64,000 bases of DNA, from the NCBI GenBank assembly GCA_017936285.1, contig JAGBFU010000064.1, positions 21,830 to 85,829 of the forward strand, read 5' to 3'. Below the pieces are notes generated by a model. That model was given only the letters and a program-made list of their open reading frames with translations, had not been told where the DNA came from and did no database searches. Made by a program: the position numbers and the translations under genes. Shown here piece by piece: positions 35,821-45,884 of the stretch; position 1 is the first letter of the stretch; every line of letters begins with the position of its first letter. Source of the DNA: Marinifilaceae bacterium (GTDB taxonomy: Bacteria > Bacteroidota > Bacteroidia > Bacteroidales > Marinifilaceae).

Positions 35821-36720
35821 ATGTCTCAACAGATAAAATCACTATTCCTGCTGGCCGCAATGGCAGCAGGAATTTTTGGATATAGATGGTTGGCCGAATT
35901 ATCATTCCTGTCGCCATATCTTATATCTTCAATGTTACTCTTTACCTATTGTAAGGTGTCATTAAAGGATTTGCACTTTACTCCTCTTCATTGGTGGCTT
36001 TTAGGATTTCAACTGTTAGTGTCGCTGTTGTGCTACGTAGTATTGTCGCCGATAAATGCAATATTGGCTCAGGGAGTAATGATATGTATCTTCATCCCGA
36101 CAGCCAATGCCTCGCCCGTAATTGCCGGTATGCTTGGAGGAAATGTAGCTGTTCTGGCAACCTACCTTTTGTTGTGTAATGTTTGTGCAGCCCTTATGGC
36201 TCCCATCTATTTCAGTTTTATGGGCGAGAGTGCGGAGTACTCGTTCTGGGGAACAGTTTTGTATATATGCAAAAGAGTTATCCCATTGATTATAGGGCCG
36301 TTACTTGTTGCACAAATTATTGAGAGAGTATCAAAAAGAGTTCATGATAAGATGAAGAAGTTGCAGAAGGTTACATTCTATCTGTGGAACATAACATTGA
36401 TGTTTGTGATGGCAGGAGCGACAAAGTTTATTATCAAAGAACTTGAGAGCGGGGTGTTGAGAGTTGGGGAGTTTATCCTGTATCTGGCAGCAGCATTGGT
36501 TGTGTGTCTGCTCCAGTTCTGGCTGGGTCGCAGAATAGGTCATAAGTATGGCGATGCAGTTGTCGGGGGACAGGGGTTGGGACAGAAGAATACCATTCTT
36601 GCAATATGGATGACTCAGACCTATTTGAATCCTGTGGCTTGTATTGTGCCTACAGCATATATCGTGTGGCAGAATATTGTGAATTCTGTTCAGATATGGC
36701 AACATAAATCTGATAAATAA
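35821..36720 (+). CDS. Bile acid:sodium symporter (BASS) family transporter
   Basis: 299 residues, about nine to ten hydrophobic helices. It has FIPTANASPVIAGMLGGNVAVLATYLLL, the BASS-type helix-break segment, and a late GLGQKNTILAIWMTQTYLNP equivalent to the second crossing motif. The substrate is unknown; bile salts, organic anions and pantothenate are known for relatives. It is tightly coupled to pepT by a 2-bp gap, so a peptide- or amino-acid-derived ligand is possible. Confidence 0.82.
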   Translation: MSQQIKSLFLLAAMAAGIFGYRWLAELSFLSPYLISSMLLFTYCKVSLKDLHFTPLHWWLLGFQLLVSLLCYVVLSPINAILAQGVMICIFIPTANASPVIAGMLGGNVAVLATYLLLCNVCAALMAPIYFSFMGESAEYSFWGTVLYICKRVIPLIIGPLLVAQIIERVSKRVHDKMKKLQKVTFYLWNITLMFVMAGATKFIIKELESGVLRVGEFILYLAAALVVCLLQFWLGRRIGHKYGDAVVGGQGLGQKNTILAIWMTQTYLNPVACIVPTAYIVWQNIVNSVQIWQHKSDK

Positions 36721-36735
36721 AGGCTCATTGCCCTA

Positions 36736-36769
36736 TTGCAAATGTTTTTTGAAAGTTGTACATTTGCAA
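36736..36769 (+). promoter_or_regulatory. guaB promoter inside an inverted repeat
   Basis: TTG (36736-36738), 20-nt spacer and TACATTTG (36759-36766) form a canonical promoter. TTGCAAATGT (36736-36745) and ACATTTGCAA (36760-36769) are exact inverted repeats covering both boxes. This could be an operator or a chance symmetry of the consensus. Confidence 0.65.
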
Positions 36770-36802
36770 ATTAAGAAATTAATTAAAATTAAAATATAGA
36801 AT

Positions 36803-38299
36803 ATGGCTCAGATTATCGAGAAGGTTTCCCGTACATTCGGTGAGTATTTGCTAATTCCGGGACTGACAACTAAGGAGTGTACACCTGCTAATGTGTGCTT
36901 AAAGACCCCATTGGTAAAGTATAAAAAGGGTGAAAAGCCTGCTATTACATTGAACATTCCGTTTGTATCTGCTATTATGCAGTCGGTTTCAGACGATGGA
37001 TTGGCAATTGAGTTGGCACGTAACGGTGGATTGTCGTTTATCTTTGGTTCACAACCTATTGAGAGTCAGGCAGAGATGGTTCGTAAGGTTAAGAAGTTTA
37101 AGGCTGGATTTGTTCCAAGTGACTCAAACGTACGTCCTGATGCAACTCTTGCAGATGTTGAGAAGATTATTGAGTATACAGGTCACACCACAATGGGTGT
37201 TACAGATGATGGTACTGCAAATGGTAAGCTTCTTGGTATCCTGACAAGCAGAGATTACCGTTTGGATCATGACGGACGCGACTCTTTGGTTAAGAATTTC
37301 ATGACTCCATTTGATAAATTGACAGTAGGAAAACTTGGTATTACCCTTTCAGAGGCAAACCAGATTATCTGGGATAATAAGTTGAATACATTGCCTATCA
37401 TTGATGATGAGCAGCATTTGGTATATTTCGTGTTCCGTAAGGATTACGATTCTCATCGTGAGCATCCTAATGAGTTGCTTGATCCTGAGACAAAGTGTCT
37501 GCTTGTAGGTGCTGGAATTAATAGCCGTGACTATGCAGAGCGTGTTCCTGCATTGGTTGAAGCAGGTGTTGATGTTTTGTGTATTGATTCCTCTGATGGA
37601 TTCTCAGAGTGGCAGCAAGAGACAATTGCCTGGATCAAGGAGAAGTACAATGGCAAGGTATTGGTTGGAGCCGGTAATGTTGTTGACAAAGAGGGCTTTG
37701 ACTATCTTGTAGAGGCTGGTGCTGACTTTATTAAGGTTGGAATCGGAGGAGGTTCTATCTGTATTACCCGTGAGCAGAAGGGAATTGGTCGTGGACAGGC
37801 TACTGCAATCCTTGATGTTGCAGCGGCTCGTGATGAGTATTTCCAGAAGACAGGTATCTATATTCCAATCTGTAGTGATGGAGGTTTGGTTCACGATTAT
37901 CACATGTCATTGGCTTTGGCTATGGGTGCTGATTTCTTGATGATGGGTCGTTACTTTGCTCGTTTCGATGAGTCACCAACCAAGAAGTTGTACCTGAACG
38001 GAAACTATGTTAAGGAGTATTGGGGCGAGGGATCAAGTCGTGCTCGTAACTGGCAACGTTATGATATGGGTGGCAAAGGTGGTGCCATGAAGTTTGAAGA
38101 GGGAGTTGACAGCTATGTTCCATATGCAGGAAAGATGAAGGATAATCTTGAGGTAACTCTTGGAAAAATTATCTCTACAATGTGTAGTTGTGGATCAATT
38201 ACAATTCCTGATTTCCAACGAGATGCAAAGATAACTTTGGTTTCATCTACCTCTATTGTTGAGGGTGGAGCACACGATGTTATCGTTAAGGATAAATAA
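36803..38299 (+). CDS. guaB: IMP dehydrogenase
   Basis: 498 residues. The barrel start has [25 protein letters not shown]; a two-CBS insert lies at about residues 105-220; the catalytic loop is [23 protein letters not shown], with the active Cys in SIC. CSDGG and [10 protein letters not shown] complete the flap. It catalyses NAD-dependent oxidation of IMP to XMP, the first committed step to GMP. The G-R-G-Q-A-T-A variant of the loop is the usual form in Bacteroidales. A small exported protein gene follows at 11 bp. Confidence 0.95.
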   Translation: MAQIIEKVSRTFGEYLLIPGLTTKECTPANVCLKTPLVKYKKGEKPAITLNIPFVSAIMQSVSDDGLAIELARNGGLSFIFGSQPIESQAEMVRKVKKFKAGFVPSDSNVRPDATLADVEKIIEYTGHTTMGVTDDGTANGKLLGILTSRDYRLDHDGRDSLVKNFMTPFDKLTVGKLGITLSEANQIIWDNKLNTLPIIDDEQHLVYFVFRKDYDSHREHPNELLDPETKCLLVGAGINSRDYAERVPALVEAGVDVLCIDSSDGFSEWQQETIAWIKEKYNGKVLVGAGNVVDKEGFDYLVEAGADFIKVGIGGGSICITREQKGIGRGQATAILDVAAARDEYFQKTGIYIPICSDGGLVHDYHMSLALAMGADFLMMGRYFARFDESPTKKLYLNGNYVKEYWGEGSSRARNWQRYDMGGKGGAMKFEEGVDSYVPYAGKMKDNLEVTLGKIISTMCSCGSITIPDFQRDAKITLVSSTSIVEGGAHDVIVKDK

Positions 38300-38310
38300 T
38301 TATCTTCGTA

Positions 38311-39120
38311 ATGAAGAGTAAGAAGGGATATGTTTTTGCGGGAGGAGTAGGTTTACTACTCCTCTTTGCTCTTATGGCAATTCATAGCTGGCTTGCTTAT
38401 GGTGAGGGCGTGGTGTCTTCTGAACATAAATCCGGTGCTGATGATAAATATATTAGCTATAATATGGAGAGTGTTAATGGAGATAACTATCTGGTAATCA
38501 AAGGCACAAACGTAATCCCTGAGTTCGTTGATTCTGTGGCGCCCAATATATCAGACAGTGATATTGTATTAGCAGTAGCAGCTGCATTTACGGGTGAGCG
38601 TCTGGACTACTATAAGCCATTTAATATTGGCGGTAATTATGTGGTTAAAGGCATTGCCAAGAAAGGCTTTTCATCAAAGTATTGTACCGGTTATTTTGCT
38701 GCATTCGGAGATGGTTTCCATATTGGTTCTAATATGGATGAGATTAACGGTAAAGGTAAGGCCATTCTGTATCATAAACAGAAGGCAATTGATAGTAAAT
38801 CGAGCTATTTTCAACAGTTGCTTCTGGTGCATAATGGAATGATTACCGACTATATTCCCTTTACAAAGGAGAATCAATACAGAGCATTATGTGAAAAGGA
38901 TGGTGAGTTGTTGATAGTACAATCTCTGGATAAGGTTACATGTCGTGATTTTTCAGAGGCACTTGTTGTTTTAGGTGTGAACAATGCTCTCTATCTGGAT
39001 ATGGGAAGTTGGGCGTGGGGATGGTTCCGAGAGAATAATGGCAGTCTGTATGAGTTGAGTTACCGTTTTCCGGAAACCCGATATCAGACCAATTGGATTG
39101 TCTTCAGGAAAAGAAAGTAG
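38311..39120 (+). CDS. Exported protein, phosphodiester-glycosidase-like
   Basis: 269 residues with an N-terminal membrane anchor (residues 9-29). The order of segments (DIVLAVAAAFTG, then YFAAFGDGFHIG, then ALVVLGVNNALYLDMGSWAWGWFRENNG) resembles phosphodiester glycosidase (NAGPA/DUF2233) domains, where active proteins have FNGGYF and LDGGSS. Here both motifs are degraded (TGYFAAFG, LDMGSWAW), so activity is doubtful. It lies 11 bp after guaB and before a strong terminator, so it is cotranscribed with guaB. Confidence 0.5.
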   Translation: MKSKKGYVFAGGVGLLLLFALMAIHSWLAYGEGVVSSEHKSGADDKYISYNMESVNGDNYLVIKGTNVIPEFVDSVAPNISDSDIVLAVAAAFTGERLDYYKPFNIGGNYVVKGIAKKGFSSKYCTGYFAAFGDGFHIGSNMDEINGKGKAILYHKQKAIDSKSSYFQQLLLVHNGMITDYIPFTKENQYRALCEKDGELLIVQSLDKVTCRDFSEALVVLGVNNALYLDMGSWAWGWFRENNGSLYELSYRFPETRYQTNWIVFRKRK

Positions 39121-39121
39121 A

Positions 39122-39171
39122 ATGATGATAAAAAAAAACAGCCGTCACAACGGCTGTTTTTTTATCATCAT
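39122..39171. terminator. Bidirectional terminator
   Basis: CAGCCGT / ACGGCTG with CACA loop, flanked by nine A and seven T and then by ATGATGAT / ATCATCAT, a near-perfect extended hairpin serving the guaB unit and the convergent DUF3332 gene. Confidence 0.92.
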
Positions 39172-39185
39172 GTTTGCTCAGTTGA

Positions 39186-39662
39186 TTATGAAAGGTGCTT
39201 CATTGCACGGTTACCCTTAATGTTAACTGTCTCTACCTTTACATCGCCATCCATCAAATACCACTCTTCCTCCTCAGGGAAATAACGGAATGATGCGCTC
39301 TCTGGTCCATTGATAGCCTCTACAGCAACGTTGTTGCGAGTCTTGATAACTCTGTAGTCATTACCTTTGTACTTAACATTGCTCTCCTCAACCTGACCCT
39401 CTTCCATTGCTACAGGGTTTGTTCCTCCCCAGAACTCAATTGAGTTCAGTACAATAGCATCGGCCAAAGCACAAATCTCATAAGCAGGAACGATACAGAA
39501 GGCAATAAATACTAACTCATTTATTCCCTTTTTGTTGGATACTTGTCCATTCCATCCATGAAGTTTTGATGTAAGTGCGAATGAGCCGTAACAACCTGTT
39601 GACATAGCGCCAACACATGCAAGCATAACTGCAATCATTGTGTTTCTGAAAAACTTCTTCAT
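39186..39662 (-). CDS. DUF3332 lipoprotein
   Basis: 158 residues. Lipoprotein signal with Cys at about 24 (MSTGCYGSFALTSKLHGWN). The family hallmark GCYGSF-LT-KLHGWN is present, followed by a hydrophobic stretch (NELVFIAFCIVPAYEICALADAIVLNSIEFW) and a C-terminal beta-rich part. Function is unknown; it is likely in the envelope. It is monocistronic with a shared terminator. Confidence 0.85.
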   Translation of the reverse strand: MKKFFRNTMIAVMLACVGAMSTGCYGSFALTSKLHGWNGQVSNKKGINELVFIAFCIVPAYEICALADAIVLNSIEFWGGTNPVAMEEGQVEESNVKYKGNDYRVIKTRNNVAVEAINGPESASFRYFPEEEEWYLMDGDVKVETVNIKGNRAMKHLS

Positions 39663-39857
39663 AACGTTGACTTTTAATTGTTAATTACTATATTTAACTC
39701 TGATTTTCATTTCATATAATCCATATAAAAGAGTATATGTTTATTTCGTCTGTAAAAATAGTTAAGAAATTGTAATTATCCAATATATAAGTGTTTTTTT
39801 TAATCTCTTTATGTAGATGTTTTTTAATGCTTTGTTACGCGCAGATAAAGAATTTTG

Positions 39858-39865
39858 TAATTTTG
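39858..39865 (+). promoter_or_regulatory. -7 box of M1 aminopeptidase gene
   Basis: TAATTTTG 41 bp before the start, with TTTG 23 bp further upstream (39831-39834), slightly wide spacing. The rest of the 39663-39906 gap is AT-rich without other visible features. Confidence 0.5.
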
Positions 39866-39906
39866 CCTCTATAAGTTACTATTACAAATTTATTTTTTAA
39901 CATATT

Positions 39907-42420
39907 ATGTGGCGTAGTTTGAGGGTATCGCTCTTTGCTATCATGATTGCCTCTGTTTTAATTGAGGCATGTAGCAGTGATACACAGTTGGAGAGTGGTG
40001 TGAGTTATGAGTTGGCGAAGTGGCGTTCTGAGGCAATCTCGGATCTGCACTACGACATGGAGTTTTATATCCCCTCATCATTGAGTGACAATGTCGTTGG
40101 TAGAGCAACTCTCAGTTTTGACTATTGCGGTAATGAGGATTTGCCGGTCGATTTCAAAGCCGATAGCGTTAATCAGATATTAGAGGTTAGTATTGAAGGT
40201 AAACCTATCGAGTGGAGCTATGCTGATGAGCATATTATTCTCCCTGTAAAGTACCTTGATAAGAGGTGCGAAATTTCAATTGATTTTATAGCAGGAAACC
40301 GCTCTTTAAACAGGAGCGAGGAGTATCTCTATACTTTGGCAGTGCCGGATAGAGCTCGTACTATATACCCCTGTTTTGATCAGCCGGATATCAAGAGCAG
40401 GTATACATTAAAACTCTACTTGCCTGAGAGTTGGGTTGCGATAAGCGGAAGCAGACAGATAGGCGAGGCGTTGTCTATGAATGGGGCAAAGTGTTGTAAA
40501 TTTGAGACCTCGCTCCCTATGAGTACATATCACTTTGCCTTTGTTGCAGGTAAGTTTGAATGTTATAGTGAGGTTCGCGGAGCAGATACTGTAAATTTCT
40601 ATTATCGTGAAACCGATCCATATAAGGTGGGCCAGGTTAAGGATGTGGTTGATTTGACCTATAATTCAGTGGCGTGGCTGGAGGATTATACAGGTATTCC
40701 AATGCCCTATACAAAGAATGATTTGGTGGCAATTCCGGGATTTCAGTTTGGAGGAATGGAGCATCCCGGTGCGATTTTTTATGCCGATTATGTACTCTTT
40801 AAGGAGAAGAATGCAACGCCTGAGGATTACTTCCAGCGTGCATCAACAATTGCTCATGAAAATACGCATTTGTGGTTTGGAGATTTGGTAACCATGAAGT
40901 GGTTTAACGATGTATGGACGAAAGAGGTCTTTGCAAACTATATATCTGCCAAGATTATTGAGCCCGAGTTTCCTGAATTGGATCACAATCTGAATTTCAT
41001 GACCTCGTATATCGAGCCGGCTATGGCAGAGGATAGAACCTCAGGAACGAATGCTATTCAGCAGCAGCTTGATAATATGCAGAGAGCAAGTTTGCTGTAT
41101 GGCAATATTATCTACGATAAGGCCCCGGTGATGATGAGAAATCTAGAGCATTTGATGGGAAGTGAGCGGTTTCGTGCGGCTATTCAGGAGTATTTGAAAA
41201 GTTTTTACCATGCTAATGCTACATGGGATGATTTGATTGCAATAATGGCGGCCCATGCTCCGGAGATTGATATAGAGAGGTTTAGTCAGGTGTGGGTAAA
41301 AGAGAAGGGGATGCCGCATATTATCTTTACCCTTGATGGTAACTCTTTGAGAGTTGAACAGTCAGATCCCTATAACAGAGGATTGGTTTGGCCACAGACA
41401 ATAAAGGTAGCTTTGGTTGATTCGTGCGGAAAACGTGATGAGTTGAGTGTGGCAATAGAGTCACAGAGTTTTACTATTCCTTTATCAGAACACTATGTTG
41501 CGATTGTTCCCAATATTGATGGTATGGGGTATGGCAGAATCACTGCAAATATCGATTATCTGTTGGATAATTGGGAAGCCTCGCCTACAAAACTTGAGAA
41601 ACAGGCTGTGTTGATTCAACTATATGAGGCATATCTGAATGGCGAGTTAAACGGATATGATTACTATAAATCTCTATTGACCGGAGTTAAGGGGATTGAG
41701 GATGTTCAGGTCTCTTATTCTATTGTTAACCAGTTGTTTACTTTGTTGGCAGATGCCTCGGAAGAGATGCGCGAGGAGATGGAGGATGAGTTGTTTGCCC
41801 TTGTTTCGTCGCACAGAAACGGTGTGATTCGGGGTGTTATTTACAGAGGTTTGGCTACGGCTTGTGGAAGTGATAAGTATATTGCTCACTACTATAAGGT
41901 GTGGAGCGAGGGTAATGATAGTCAGCTTACCGAGAATAATTACATCAATCTGGCTCTGTCGTTAGCGATAAAGATGCCTGAAGAAGCCTCGTCGATAATT
42001 GATACTCAACGGGCCAGAATAAAAAATGGCGATGTGTTGCGCAGGTATGATTTTGTATCTCCTGCATGTAGCTCAGATACAGTTGTTATGGATTCTGTAT
42101 TTAATGCTCTTCTTGTTGCCGAGAACAGAGCGGTAGAACCATGGGTACAGAGTGCATTATCGTATCTGAATAGCCGGTATCGCGAACCATACTCAAATAA
42201 GTATCTATTACCGGCCCTTATGGAGCTTCAGGAGGTTCAACGAACAGGAGATATATTCTTCCCTAAAGGGTGGTGCGGCTCGCTCTTATCGGGACACAGA
42301 AGCGAGGAGGCGTTGCAGATAGTTCACGATTTCCTGAGTGATAATCCGGACTATCCGCAACTATTAAAGACTAAGCTTTTGCAGTCCGTTTACAATCTTG
42401 AGAGAATTGTGCGTCGATAG
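39907..42420 (+). CDS. M1 family aminopeptidase lipoprotein
   Basis: 837 residues. Lipoprotein signal with Cys at ~22 (LIEACSSD). N-terminal beta domain, then the exopeptidase motif [10 protein letters not shown] (equivalent of GAMEN, with His in place of Asn) and the zinc site [10 protein letters not shown] with the third ligand Glu after 18 residues (TKEVFANY). A long helical C-terminal domain follows. It removes N-terminal residues from peptides, probably at the outer membrane or periplasm. The last 50 nt overlap the convergent catalase gene. Confidence 0.92.
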   Translation: MWRSLRVSLFAIMIASVLIEACSSDTQLESGVSYELAKWRSEAISDLHYDMEFYIPSSLSDNVVGRATLSFDYCGNEDLPVDFKADSVNQILEVSIEGKPIEWSYADEHIILPVKYLDKRCEISIDFIAGNRSLNRSEEYLYTLAVPDRARTIYPCFDQPDIKSRYTLKLYLPESWVAISGSRQIGEALSMNGAKCCKFETSLPMSTYHFAFVAGKFECYSEVRGADTVNFYYRETDPYKVGQVKDVVDLTYNSVAWLEDYTGIPMPYTKNDLVAIPGFQFGGMEHPGAIFYADYVLFKEKNATPEDYFQRASTIAHENTHLWFGDLVTMKWFNDVWTKEVFANYISAKIIEPEFPELDHNLNFMTSYIEPAMAEDRTSGTNAIQQQLDNMQRASLLYGNIIYDKAPVMMRNLEHLMGSERFRAAIQEYLKSFYHANATWDDLIAIMAAHAPEIDIERFSQVWVKEKGMPHIIFTLDGNSLRVEQSDPYNRGLVWPQTIKVALVDSCGKRDELSVAIESQSFTIPLSEHYVAIVPNIDGMGYGRITANIDYLLDNWEASPTKLEKQAVLIQLYEAYLNGELNGYDYYKSLLTGVKGIEDVQVSYSIVNQLFTLLADASEEMREEMEDELFALVSSHRNGVIRGVIYRGLATACGSDKYIAHYYKVWSEGNDSQLTENNYINLALSLAIKMPEEASSIIDTQRARIKNGDVLRRYDFVSPACSSDTVVMDSVFNALLVAENRAVEPWVQSALSYLNSRYREPYSNKYLLPALMELQEVQRTGDIFFPKGWCGSLLSGHRSEEALQIVHDFLSDNPDYPQLLKTKLLQSVYNLERIVRR

Positions 42421-43891
42421 CTCTCTGGCGTGCAACCTCCTGCTCAATAATCTTGATGTCAAGGTGCATAGCATTTGCAAGTTGTGTACCACAATCTTTG
42501 TCCGCCTGATAGAAACGGGCGATGGCTCGTATTTTGATTGCAGTAGGTACACCCTCCATTGACTCTGTAACATTACATATAAGGCGTCTCTTCTCCTCTT
42601 CCGGGAGTAATCTGTAAAGAGCTCCTGGTTGAGAGTAGTAGTCGCAGTCGCTACGATGGTCGTAGGCATAAATATCTCCCTGAACCTTTATCGGACTCTC
42701 TTTATATAGAGAATCGTCGTCGTATGGTTCGAAGCTGTTTGGATGGTAGTTGATTTCGCTCCCTCCGTTGCCTGTGCTCATAGCTCCATCCTTCATATAG
42801 TTATGAATTGGACATCTTGGAGCATTGACAGGTATCTGTGCAAAGTTGGCTCCGAGACGGTGGCGGTTGGCATCGCCGTATGCAAACAGACGTCCTTGTA
42901 ACATTTTATCGGGTGAGAATCCGATTCCCGGAACGATATTTGCTGGATTGAAGGCTGCCTGTTCAATCTGTTCAAAGTAGTTTTCAGGATTTTTGTTTAA
43001 CTCCATAACACCCACTTCAATGAGTGGATAATCTTTGTGTGGCCACACCTTGGTTAAGTCAAACGGGTTGATTCTGTAATTCTCAGCCTCCTGCTCTGTC
43101 ATTATCTGAACATATAATTTCCACTTGGGGTATTCGTGATTCTCAATATGTTCGTAGAGATCTTGTTGCGAATACTCACGGTTTTTGGCAACAATGGCCT
43201 CGGCTTCACGATTTGTGAAGTTGGCAATTCCTTGCTGGGTTTTAAAGTGGAATTTTACGTAGAACCGTTCGTAACCGGCATTTATGAAACTATAGGTATG
43301 GCTACCGAATCCGTGCATTTGCCGATAGTTTTGTGGGATGCCTCGATCGCTCATAAGTATCATTACCTGATGAAGGCTCTCGGGCGACAGAGACCAGAAG
43401 TCCCATGCCGCGGTTGCACTTCTAAGGTTGGTTCTTGGGTTACGTTTTTGAGTGTGAATGAAGTCGGGGAACTTGATAGGGTCACGAATAAAAAATACCG
43501 GAGTATTGTTACCGACCAGATCCCAGTTGCCCTCGTCTGTATAAAATTTTATGGCAAAACCACGTACATCTCGCTCGGTATCGGCTGCTCCACGTTCCCC
43601 GGCTACTGTTGAGAATCTTATTAAGAGTGGGGTCTGTTTGCCCACTTTTGCAAAGATTGAGGCTTTAGTGTAGCGTGTGATGTCGTTTGTTACGGTAAAG
43701 GTTCCGAAGGCTCCCGATCCTTTTGCGTGTACAACTCTCTCTGGAATTCTTTCACGGTTGAAGTGGCCGAGTTTCTCCATATACCAAACATTCTGCATAA
43801 GCATCGGACCACGTGGCCCTGCTGTCTGTACATTCCTGTTGTCACCTACTATAGCTCCACTATTGTTGGTGAGTTGCTCTTTTTTATTCAT
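42371..43891 (-). CDS. Monofunctional haem catalase
   Basis: 506 residues. It has [20 protein letters not shown] (catalytic His), [26 protein letters not shown], the distal Asn region [11 protein letters not shown] and the haem-ligand segment [17 protein letters not shown] with its Tyr. It is a clade-3-type small-subunit catalase that disproportionates hydrogen peroxide in the cytoplasm, important for aerotolerance. Its 3' end overlaps the M1 peptidase gene tail to tail by 50 nt, so both transcripts are mutually antisense there. Confidence 0.97.
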   Translation of the reverse strand: MNKKEQLTNNSGAIVGDNRNVQTAGPRGPMLMQNVWYMEKLGHFNRERIPERVVHAKGSGAFGTFTVTNDITRYTKASIFAKVGKQTPLLIRFSTVAGERGAADTERDVRGFAIKFYTDEGNWDLVGNNTPVFFIRDPIKFPDFIHTQKRNPRTNLRSATAAWDFWSLSPESLHQVMILMSDRGIPQNYRQMHGFGSHTYSFINAGYERFYVKFHFKTQQGIANFTNREAEAIVAKNREYSQQDLYEHIENHEYPKWKLYVQIMTEQEAENYRINPFDLTKVWPHKDYPLIEVGVMELNKNPENYFEQIEQAAFNPANIVPGIGFSPDKMLQGRLFAYGDANRHRLGANFAQIPVNAPRCPIHNYMKDGAMSTGNGGSEINYHPNSFEPYDDDSLYKESPIKVQGDIYAYDHRSDCDYYSQPGALYRLLPEEEKRRLICNVTESMEGVPTAIKIRAIARFYQADKDCGTQLANAMHLDIKIIEQEVARQRAIDAQFSQDCKRTAKA

Positions 43892-43950
43892 TTCGTTAAT
43901 TTTAAGGATAATTCTTAAACGAAGTGAAAAAGGGAAAGGTTACAGATAGT

Positions 43951-44408
43951 TAGGAGTGAATAGTTAGGAATGAGGAATGAGGAAAATCGAGCAAGCCGAA
44001 CGCAGAGGGCAAATTTATTTGCATTATGCTGAGGCGCCGCCGATTTTGCGGAAACGCGAAGCGTTTGCGAATTAGGAATGAGGAATTAGGAATGAGGAAT
44101 AGTGAGGAGTTACAAATTGCTTGCAATTTGCTAAGCCCCCTGTCTTGTCCTAAAATAGGTTTACATATAATACGTTAAATTTGTAAACATTATTTAGGGT
44201 GATTCAATTAGGAATTAGGAATAAACGTGCAAGTGACTAGTTAGGAGTGAACAGTTAGGAGTTACAAATTGCTTGCGTGCAAGGTGAGTGCAGAAGGCAA
44301 GCTTGTTTGCATTATGCTGAACCGACGCTGCGGAGCGAATGCAGAAACCAAGTTTACTTGGGTTATGCTGAGCCGCGAGGAGTAGAAGCACACGAAGTGT
44401 GGTTAACC
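43951..44408. repeat. Mosaic hairpin repeat block B
   Basis: Fills most of the 533-bp gap upstream of the catalase gene. It has TAGGAATT/GAGGAAT tandem tracts (43951-43984, 44071-44100, 44207-44220) and hairpins GCAAAT/ATTTGC (44009-44022), AAACGC/GCGTTT (44052-44066), CAAATTGC/GCAATTTG (44113-44130), GCAAGC/GTTTGC (44297-44310), CCAAGT/ACTTGG (44348-44361) and CACAC/GTGTG (44389-44401). Positions 44311-44408 repeat block A 25396-25493 with one change. The loops stay the same while stems vary but still pair. Confidence 0.88.
44153..44200. other. Imperfect palindrome, possible insertion-element remnant
   Basis: CCTAAAATAGGTTTACA and TGTAAACATTATTTAGG are imperfect inverted repeats around TATAATACGTTAAATT, unlike the surrounding hairpin modules. 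It could be an end of a lost insertion sequence. No transposase coding is present. Confidence 0.35.
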
Positions 44409-44424
44409 GCCGCCGATTTTTATT

Positions 44425-45267
44425 TTATAGAGCAATAATTATTGCGGTTATTGCTATTGCGATACCAATGTACTGAAGGGTGGTCAACCGCTCTTTGAAA
44501 ATGAGGCGGCCGGCAATAATTCCGGTCACTACAATGGAGATATTGTAAATAGGGTATAGAAGTGCAGTTGAAAAGAGGGTAAGTGCCTTCAAGAGAAAGA
44601 AAGTGCATCCTATATTTGTTACTCCTAAAATTACTCCTGCAAGCAGATTTTTCCATTTAAAATTGGCGAGGTTGCCCTTTTGTAAACGTAAGAATATTAT
44701 TGCAATTATAAGAGCTGAGGTAAATGTGATTGTTGTAAGTGCCAATAACTCGCTATTGGTGTCGAGTTGAGCCTGACAATATTTCAACAGAAAGTTAGCT
44801 GCTCCATAACAGAGAAATACAAGCAGAGGGTTGTACCACTTATTAAGTGTGAGTCCTCGCCTATTTGTAAAAAATATCATAAACAGCGAGATGATAACCA
44901 TAAGCGAGGTGGTGGGTTCCAAACCTTTTTCACCAAGGAAGAGGTATGCGCATATTGTAGGTATGATGAATGATACTCTGGTGGCGATTGTTGCAATGGC
45001 CACGCCGTGACTTTTTGTTGCGTTGCTCATGGCTATAAAACCTCCAACCATAAATAGACCCGTCAATATTGCAGGGAGCAGTGGAACTGCCGATAGAGCG
45101 GAGAATGCCACCTCGCCCCTTATGATGTTGGTTAAAGGGCCAATTGCAATTGCCGTAATATAGTTGAAGATGATAGCTTGAAGGGCATCAACTCCATGCT
45201 TTGCAAATAGTTTGAAGAGTATTGCAAAGAGTGATCCGAATAGTATGGCAACAATCAGGTAAATCAT
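44425..45267 (-). CDS. EamA/DMT-family transporter
   Basis: 280 residues with ten predicted membrane helices in two five-helix halves, typical of drug/metabolite transporters (for example SLFAILFKLFAKHGVDALQAIIFNY in the first helices, and PIYNISIVVTGIIAGRLIFKE near the end). The substrate cannot be told. It overlaps the end of queH by 4 nt, so it is translationally coupled to queH. Confidence 0.83.
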   Translation of the reverse strand: MIYLIVAILFGSLFAILFKLFAKHGVDALQAIIFNYITAIAIGPLTNIIRGEVAFSALSAVPLLPAILTGLFMVGGFIAMSNATKSHGVAIATIATRVSFIIPTICAYLFLGEKGLEPTTSLMVIISLFMIFFTNRRGLTLNKWYNPLLVFLCYGAANFLLKYCQAQLDTNSELLALTTITFTSALIIAIIFLRLQKGNLANFKWKNLLAGVILGVTNIGCTFFLLKALTLFSTALLYPIYNISIVVTGIIAGRLIFKERLTTLQYIGIAIAITAIIIAL

Positions 45268-45806
45268 GGTTTTTTCATACTATATTCGCATCCGCAGTAT
45301 GTTTGGTTATAGAAACCTAACTCTTTTATTAGTTGTGAGCGACGTTCTGACAGACCACCTTTGCGCCAGTTTTTATTCCAATATCTGGAGCCGGGGTGGT
45401 TTTGCTCTGCCTGAAGACCTGCTTCATCAATCTGGCTTTGCAGTTTCCAGCGTGATGAGGCGAGGGTTGTGGTAAAGGTCTCATAGCCGTTACGCACAGC
45501 CCATTCCGCAGTGCGGTTCAGTCGGTATTTGAAACACTCTAAGCAACGCTTCCCTCGTTCCGGTTCACACTCCAGGCCTTTGACAGCATTTTGCCACTCT
45601 TCGTGGTTGTAGTCATCGTCGATAATGGTTAAACCAAGTTGTTCTGCATGGCGGGTAATTTCTCCTTTGCGCTTCTCATACTCATCGATCGGGTATATGT
45701 TGGGATTGCAATAGTAGATTATCGGCTCAATTTGTTGGTTGAGCAGATACTCTATTATTGCCGATGCGCATGGAGCGCAGCATGTATGCAGAACAATCTT
45801 CTCCAT
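45264..45806 (-). CDS. queH: Epoxyqueuosine reductase QueH
   Basis: 180 residues. It has HTCCAPC at residues 7-12, GKRCLECFKYRL (~85), TTTLASSRWK and the C-terminal YCGCEYS, giving the cysteine set that binds the Fe-S cluster and a second metal in QueH (DUF208). It reduces epoxyqueuosine to queuosine in tRNA. It overlaps the DMT transporter gene by 4 nt (ATGA); a transporter coupled to queH might import a queuosine precursor, which is inference. Confidence 0.9.
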   Translation of the reverse strand: MEKIVLHTCCAPCASAIIEYLLNQQIEPIIYYCNPNIYPIDEYEKRKGEITRHAEQLGLTIIDDDYNHEEWQNAVKGLECEPERGKRCLECFKYRLNRTAEWAVRNGYETFTTTLASSRWKLQSQIDEAGLQAEQNHPGSRYWNKNWRKGGLSERRSQLIKELGFYNQTYCGCEYSMKKP

Positions 45807-45840
45807 TCGGGATTACTTTTATGCACCACAAAAGTAGTAA

Positions 45841-45866
45841 TAAAAAGCGGACGCTTGTGCGTCCGC
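45841..45866 (-). terminator. Terminator of esterase gene
   Basis: Perfect stem GCGGACGC / GCGTCCGC with TTGT loop; the minus-strand T-run is 45842-45846. It lies 18 bp after the esterase stop. Confidence 0.88.
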
Positions 45867-45884
45867 AATTCAATATAACGAAAT

